A stretch of DNA of 64,000 bases from positions 18,644 to 82,643 of the forward strand of contig ONEJ01000085.1 of NCBI GenBank assembly GCA_900316805.1, written 5' to 3'. Below the pieces are notes generated by a model. That model was given only the letters and a program-made list of their open reading frames with translations, searched no databases and was not told the origin of the DNA. The position numbers and the translations under genes are program-made. Source of the stretch: an uncultured Lachnospiraceae bacterium (GTDB lineage: Bacteria; Bacillota; Clostridia; Lachnospirales; Lachnospiraceae). Below, in pieces: positions 61,027 through 64,000 of the stretch (position 1 is its first letter; each line of letters starts with the position of its first letter).

Positions 61027-62034
61027 ATGTTTACAACAATTGAGTTATTTGCAGGCGCTGGGGGATTAGCATTGGGAGTTGAAAAAGCTGGATTTCATAC
61101 AATTGGTTTGGTGGAATGTGATAGGGATGCCTGTGATACTTTGTGTAAAAACAGACCGGAATGGAATGTAATATGTGATGATATTGCCAATATATCAGGT
61201 CAGGATTTGGAGCAGTTGTTTGGTGTGAAAAAGGGGGAACTGGATTTGCTGTCCGGAGGGGCTCCTTGTCAGGCATTCTCGTATGCGGGAAAGAGACTGG
61301 GGTTAGAGGATGCAAGGGGAACTTTATTTTACCACTATGCTGTATTTCTTGAAAAATTGCAACCGAAGATGTTTTTGTTTGAAAATGTAAGAGGTTTGTT
61401 AACCCATGATAAGGGAAAAACGTATCGTACAATTCTTGATATTTTTGAGAAAACCGGATATGTAATACAGAAGGAAGTGTTAAATGCCTGGGATTATGGG
61501 GTTGCTCAAAAAAGAGAGCGTTTAATGACTGTTGGAATTAGAAAAGACCTTGCCGGTAAGATAAAATACGAATTTCCGGAGAAACACGAATACAAACCTG
61601 TGTTGAGAGATGTATTGCAGAATGTTCCGGAAAGTATAGGGGTTCAATATGGTGAAAGCAAGAGAAAAATATTTGAGTTGGTGCCACCAGGTGGATATTG
61701 GAGAGATATTGACCCGGATATAGCAAAATCATATATGAAAAGCTGCTGGAATATGGAGGGCGGAAGAACCGGAATATTGCGGAGAATGAGTATGGACGAG
61801 CCATCTTTGACCATATTAACATCACCATCCCAGAAACAGACAGAACGTTGTCATCCATTGGCGGCAAGACCATTTACAGTCAGAGAAAATGCAAGGTGCC
61901 AGAGTTTTCCGGATGAATGGGAATTTTGTGGTAGTGTTATGTCGCAGTATAAACAGGTAGGAAATGCAGTACCGGTGAATCTGGCATATGAAGTTGCAAA
62001 AGAAATACATAAGGCATTGGAGGGGGACAAATAA
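61027..62034 (+). CDS. Type II DNA (cytosine-5-)-methyltransferase
   Basis: A 335-residue m5C methyltransferase. Motif I FAGAGGLALG binds AdoMet, motif IV GGAPCQAFSYAGKR holds the catalytic Cys, motif VI is FENVRG, motif VIII AQKRERL, and motif X QVGNAVPVNL. The variable target-recognition region lies at about residues 190-280. With the downstream endonuclease it forms a type II system; the Eco47II/Sau96I relatives suggest a GGNCC or GGWCC target. The gene is more AT-rich than its neighbours, which implies horizontal transfer. GAGGTAAG precedes the ATG. Confidence 0.93.
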   Translation: MFTTIELFAGAGGLALGVEKAGFHTIGLVECDRDACDTLCKNRPEWNVICDDIANISGQDLEQLFGVKKGELDLLSGGAPCQAFSYAGKRLGLEDARGTLFYHYAVFLEKLQPKMFLFENVRGLLTHDKGKTYRTILDIFEKTGYVIQKEVLNAWDYGVAQKRERLMTVGIRKDLAGKIKYEFPEKHEYKPVLRDVLQNVPESIGVQYGESKRKIFELVPPGGYWRDIDPDIAKSYMKSCWNMEGGRTGILRRMSMDEPSLTILTSPSQKQTERCHPLAARPFTVRENARCQSFPDEWEFCGSVMSQYKQVGNAVPVNLAYEVAKEIHKALEGDK

Positions 62035-62924
62035 TGGAATGGAATCTGAAATTCATTTCAGAAGAAGATTTTACGGAACATGTTAGAGCTACCATTGAAA
62101 AGTATGGTGAGAAGCTTGAATCATTTGATATTAAGCGTTTTAACAAGAACATTATTGATCCTATAAAACTGATTTTTGATAAAACAGTATATCGTTCAAC
62201 CTGGGATGAGATTGTAAGCAATGAAATCTTCAGACAAAGAGATAAGGCAAATAACAATGATATCGGATATTTTCACCAAAGAATATTTCAGTATATTACA
62301 AACTGTCATGTACCTGAAAACGGAAAAGAGGGCGGCTGGGATGTGATATACAAAAATGCAGATGGTGTGACATTACCGGATGGCGACGTGGTCCATAATG
62401 TATATGTGGAGATGAAAAATAAGCATAATACCATGAATTCTGCATCAGCAGGTAAGACATACATAAAAATGCAGAATCAGTTGCTGAAGGATGATGATTG
62501 TGCATGCTTTCTTGTGGAAGCAATAGCTCAAAGGTCACAGAATGTCAAGTGGGAAACAACGGTTGATAAGAATAAAGTATCTCACAGACGAATAAGAAGG
62601 GTTAGTCTGGATCAGTTTTATGCGTTGGTAACAGGGGAAGAAGATGCATTTTATCAGATGTGTATGGTATTACCGGAAGTTATTGAAAAGGTTGTAAATC
62701 GTGGAGAAGGCATAAATGTTCCGGAAGATACCGTTTTGGATGAACTGAAAAACATTGCTGCTAGGACAGGAGAAGAATCAGAACAGTTATCTATGGCAAT
62801 GGCTGTATATATGCTTGGATTTCATACTTATCATGGATTCAGGGATTATTTAATGGATGAAGATGTATCAGATGAAGCTATGATAAAAAGACTGTATGAA
62901 TATGCGAAAATATGGAATCATTAG
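62034..62924 (+). CDS. Eco47II/Sau96I-family type II restriction endonuclease
   Basis: A 296-residue endonuclease. The sequence ISEEDFTEHVRATIEKYGEK, then NIIDPIKLIFD and NNDIGYFHQRIFQYI, and the block YVEMKNKHNTMNSASAGKTY match the Eco47II family as I recall it. The PD-(D/E)xK site is likely formed by Asp in GGWDVIYKN and the ExK in VEMKNK. It overlaps the methyltransferase by one base, so both are co-translated. AT-rich composition agrees with recent acquisition. The exact recognition site is an inference. Confidence 0.88.
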   Translation: MEWNLKFISEEDFTEHVRATIEKYGEKLESFDIKRFNKNIIDPIKLIFDKTVYRSTWDEIVSNEIFRQRDKANNNDIGYFHQRIFQYITNCHVPENGKEGGWDVIYKNADGVTLPDGDVVHNVYVEMKNKHNTMNSASAGKTYIKMQNQLLKDDDCACFLVEAIAQRSQNVKWETTVDKNKVSHRRIRRVSLDQFYALVTGEEDAFYQMCMVLPEVIEKVVNRGEGINVPEDTVLDELKNIAARTGEESEQLSMAMAVYMLGFHTYHGFRDYLMDEDVSDEAMIKRLYEYAKIWNH

Positions 62925-62971
62925 TATTTGTTATTATGATAGGAACGTCATAGGGATAAAAGGAGAGAAAC

Positions 62972-63628
62972 ATGGAATCAGATAAAAAGAAACTGCTGGG
63001 AATGGTGGATCACACGCTGCTTCTGCAGACTGCCACCTGGAAGGAAATAAAAGCATTGTGCGATGATGCCATTCAATACGGCACCGCATCGGTGTGCATT
63101 CCTCCCTGCTATGTGAAGCTGGCGAAGGAATATGTGGGAGAGAGGATGAAGATCTGTACTGTCATTGGATTTCCTAACGGCAATGTCACCACTGCGGTGA
63201 AGGTTTTTGAAACAGAGGATGCATTGCAAAATGGTGCGGACGAAATCGACATGGTCATCAATATCGGTATGCTGAAGGCTGGAAATGATGCCTATGTGTT
63301 GGAAGAAATCAGGCAGATCAAGCAGGCCTGCGGTGACCATATCCTGAAAGTGATTATTGAGACATGTCTGTTGACAGAGGAAGAAAAAATCAAAATGTGT
63401 GAGCTTGTGACTAAGTCCGGGGCAGATTACATCAAGACTTCCACCGGTTTCTCCACCGCTGGAGCTGCATTTGCGGACGTGGAGCTTTTCGCAAAGCATG
63501 TAGGCTCCAATGTGAAGATTAAGGCAGCCGGAGGAATCTCCTCCATCGAAGACGCGAATAAATTCATAGAGCTGGGAGCCAGCCGTCTTGGCACCAGCCG
63601 CATAGTGAAATGTATGAAACACTCGTAG
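62972..63628 (+). CDS. deoC: Deoxyribose-phosphate aldolase
   Basis: A 218-residue class I aldolase that splits deoxyribose 5-phosphate. The Schiff-base Lys lies in [13 protein letters not shown], with the second Lys in [12 protein letters not shown] and the Asp in [12 protein letters not shown]. The last codons (VKCMKHS) run into the first copy of a 14-bp direct repeat and a hairpin that contains the stop codon, so the C-terminus may have been changed by an insertion. AAAGGAGAG precedes the ATG. Confidence 0.95.
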   Translation: MESDKKKLLGMVDHTLLLQTATWKEIKALCDDAIQYGTASVCIPPCYVKLAKEYVGERMKICTVIGFPNGNVTTAVKVFETEDALQNGADEIDMVINIGMLKAGNDAYVLEEIRQIKQACGDHILKVIIETCLLTEEEKIKMCELVTKSGADYIKTSTGFSTAGAAFADVELFAKHVGSNVKIKAAGGISSIEDANKFIELGASRLGTSRIVKCMKHS

Positions 63629-63704
63629 AGTGTTTCATATGCAGCGTCCGCCCATTCGCCGAAGGCGAATTCTGCATGGGCGGATGTTCCTGAAATGTAT
63701 GAAA
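63606..63704. repeat. Small hairpin-rich insert flanked by 14-bp direct repeats
   Basis: TGAAATGTATGAAA occurs at 63606-63619 and again at 63691-63704. Between them are two hairpins: a 12-bp perfect stem (63613-63624 with 63628-63639) that spans the deoC stop codon, and a nested one (63645-63655 with 63676-63686, one wobble, and inner ATTCGCC/GGCGAAT at 63654-63670). No T tract follows. This is the form of a MITE-like insertion with target duplication. Confidence 0.75.
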
Positions 63705-63717
63705 TGGGAGGATAGAT

Positions 63718-64000
63718 ATGGAGAGACCATTTGACAGAATATTTGTAATCGTACTGGATTCCCTTGGCATCGGTGCCATGCCGGATGCCGCCAGATTTGG
63801 AGACGAGGGCGCGGACACGCTGGGGCATATCGATCAGGTGGTAGAGCATCTGGACATTCCCAACCTGACCAAACTGGGACTTGCCAATTTAAAGCCCCTT
63901 ACCCATGCAGCAGCAGTGGAAAAGCCGCTGGGGCGTTTCATGGCTATGCGTGAGGCCAGCAACGGCAAGGACACCATGACCGGCCACTGGGAAATGATGG
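63718..64000 (+). CDS. deoB: Phosphopentomutase, N-terminal part (partial)
   Basis: The frame opens at the ATG at 63718 (GGGAGGA upstream) and runs off the window. The sequence [18 protein letters not shown] carries the metal-binding Asp, and [14 protein letters not shown] holds the catalytic Thr. These mark DeoB, which interconverts ribose 1- and 5-phosphate (and the deoxy forms), feeding deoC. It is the expected partner of udp, cdd and deoC. Confidence 0.95.
   Translation, partial: MERPFDRIFVIVLDSLGIGAMPDAARFGDEGADTLGHIDQVVEHLDIPNLTKLGLANLKPLTHAAAVEKPLGRFMAMREASNGKDTMTGHWEMM

Noticed and set aside
1-64000. tRNA, rRNA, CRISPR arrays, prophage or transposase genes
   Set aside because: No cloverleaf, regular spaced repeat, phage or transposase-like product was recognised by reading; a tRNAscan or HMM search was not possible.

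Overview
The window is a 64 kb chromosomal segment from a motile, low-to-mid GC Firmicute, most likely a Lachnospiraceae species of the Roseburia/Agathobacter/Lachnospira type. Four things point there. The single long flagellar-chemotaxis cluster runs straight into rpsB-tsf. FliY is a CheC/FliN-type switch protein. PolC is the Gram-positive replicase. gpr and spoIIP are sporulation genes. Almost every gene is on the + strand. No tRNA, rRNA, CRISPR array, prophage or transposase was seen.

2-26332: flagellar and chemotaxis operon. It starts inside fliI and continues fliJ, a MotE-like gene, fliK, flgD, a small conserved flagellar-operon gene and flgE. A hairpin terminator and a new promoter follow, then motA, motB, fliL, fliM, fliY, fliO, fliP, fliQ, fliR, flhB, flhA, flhF, flhG, a PilZ brake gene, cheB, cheA, cheW, cheC, cheD, the flagellar sigma factor and several small conserved genes of unknown role. 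cheY, cheR and flbD are not in the cluster.

26333-40962: housekeeping. rpsB (with a structured leader) and tsf are followed by a polysaccharide-deacetylase-like gene that lacks usual metal ligands and by a bactofilin. Then come pyrH, frr, uppS, cdsA, dxr, rseP, ispG and polC, covering translation, lipid and isoprenoid precursors, membrane proteolysis and replication.

40963-45090: a 478-bp near-perfect palindrome directly behind polC, a DUF5050-type surface protein and a SleB-type hydrolase on the minus strand, a HAD phosphatase, and truA.

45091-48533: a branched-chain amino acid transport (liv) locus that has shrunk. livJ is a stub, livH is frameshifted and fused into livM, and livG is fused to livF at the Walker A motif. 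A leader with two terminator hairpins precedes it and a cytidylate-kinase-like gene follows.

48534-60970: citrate synthase, pheA, the ppx-ppk polyphosphate pair, the tail of a deleted gene, glf, rpsT, the forespore genes gpr and spoIIP, and the pyrimidine salvage genes udp and cdd.

60971-64000: an AT-rich type II restriction-modification pair (m5C methyltransferase plus Eco47II-like endonuclease) sits between cdd and deoC. deoC is separated from the partial deoB by a small hairpin-rich insert flanked by 14-bp direct repeats. The main oddities are therefore the collapsed liv locus, the giant palindrome, the family of 30-nt intergenic palindromes, and several gene remnants that suggest active deletion.
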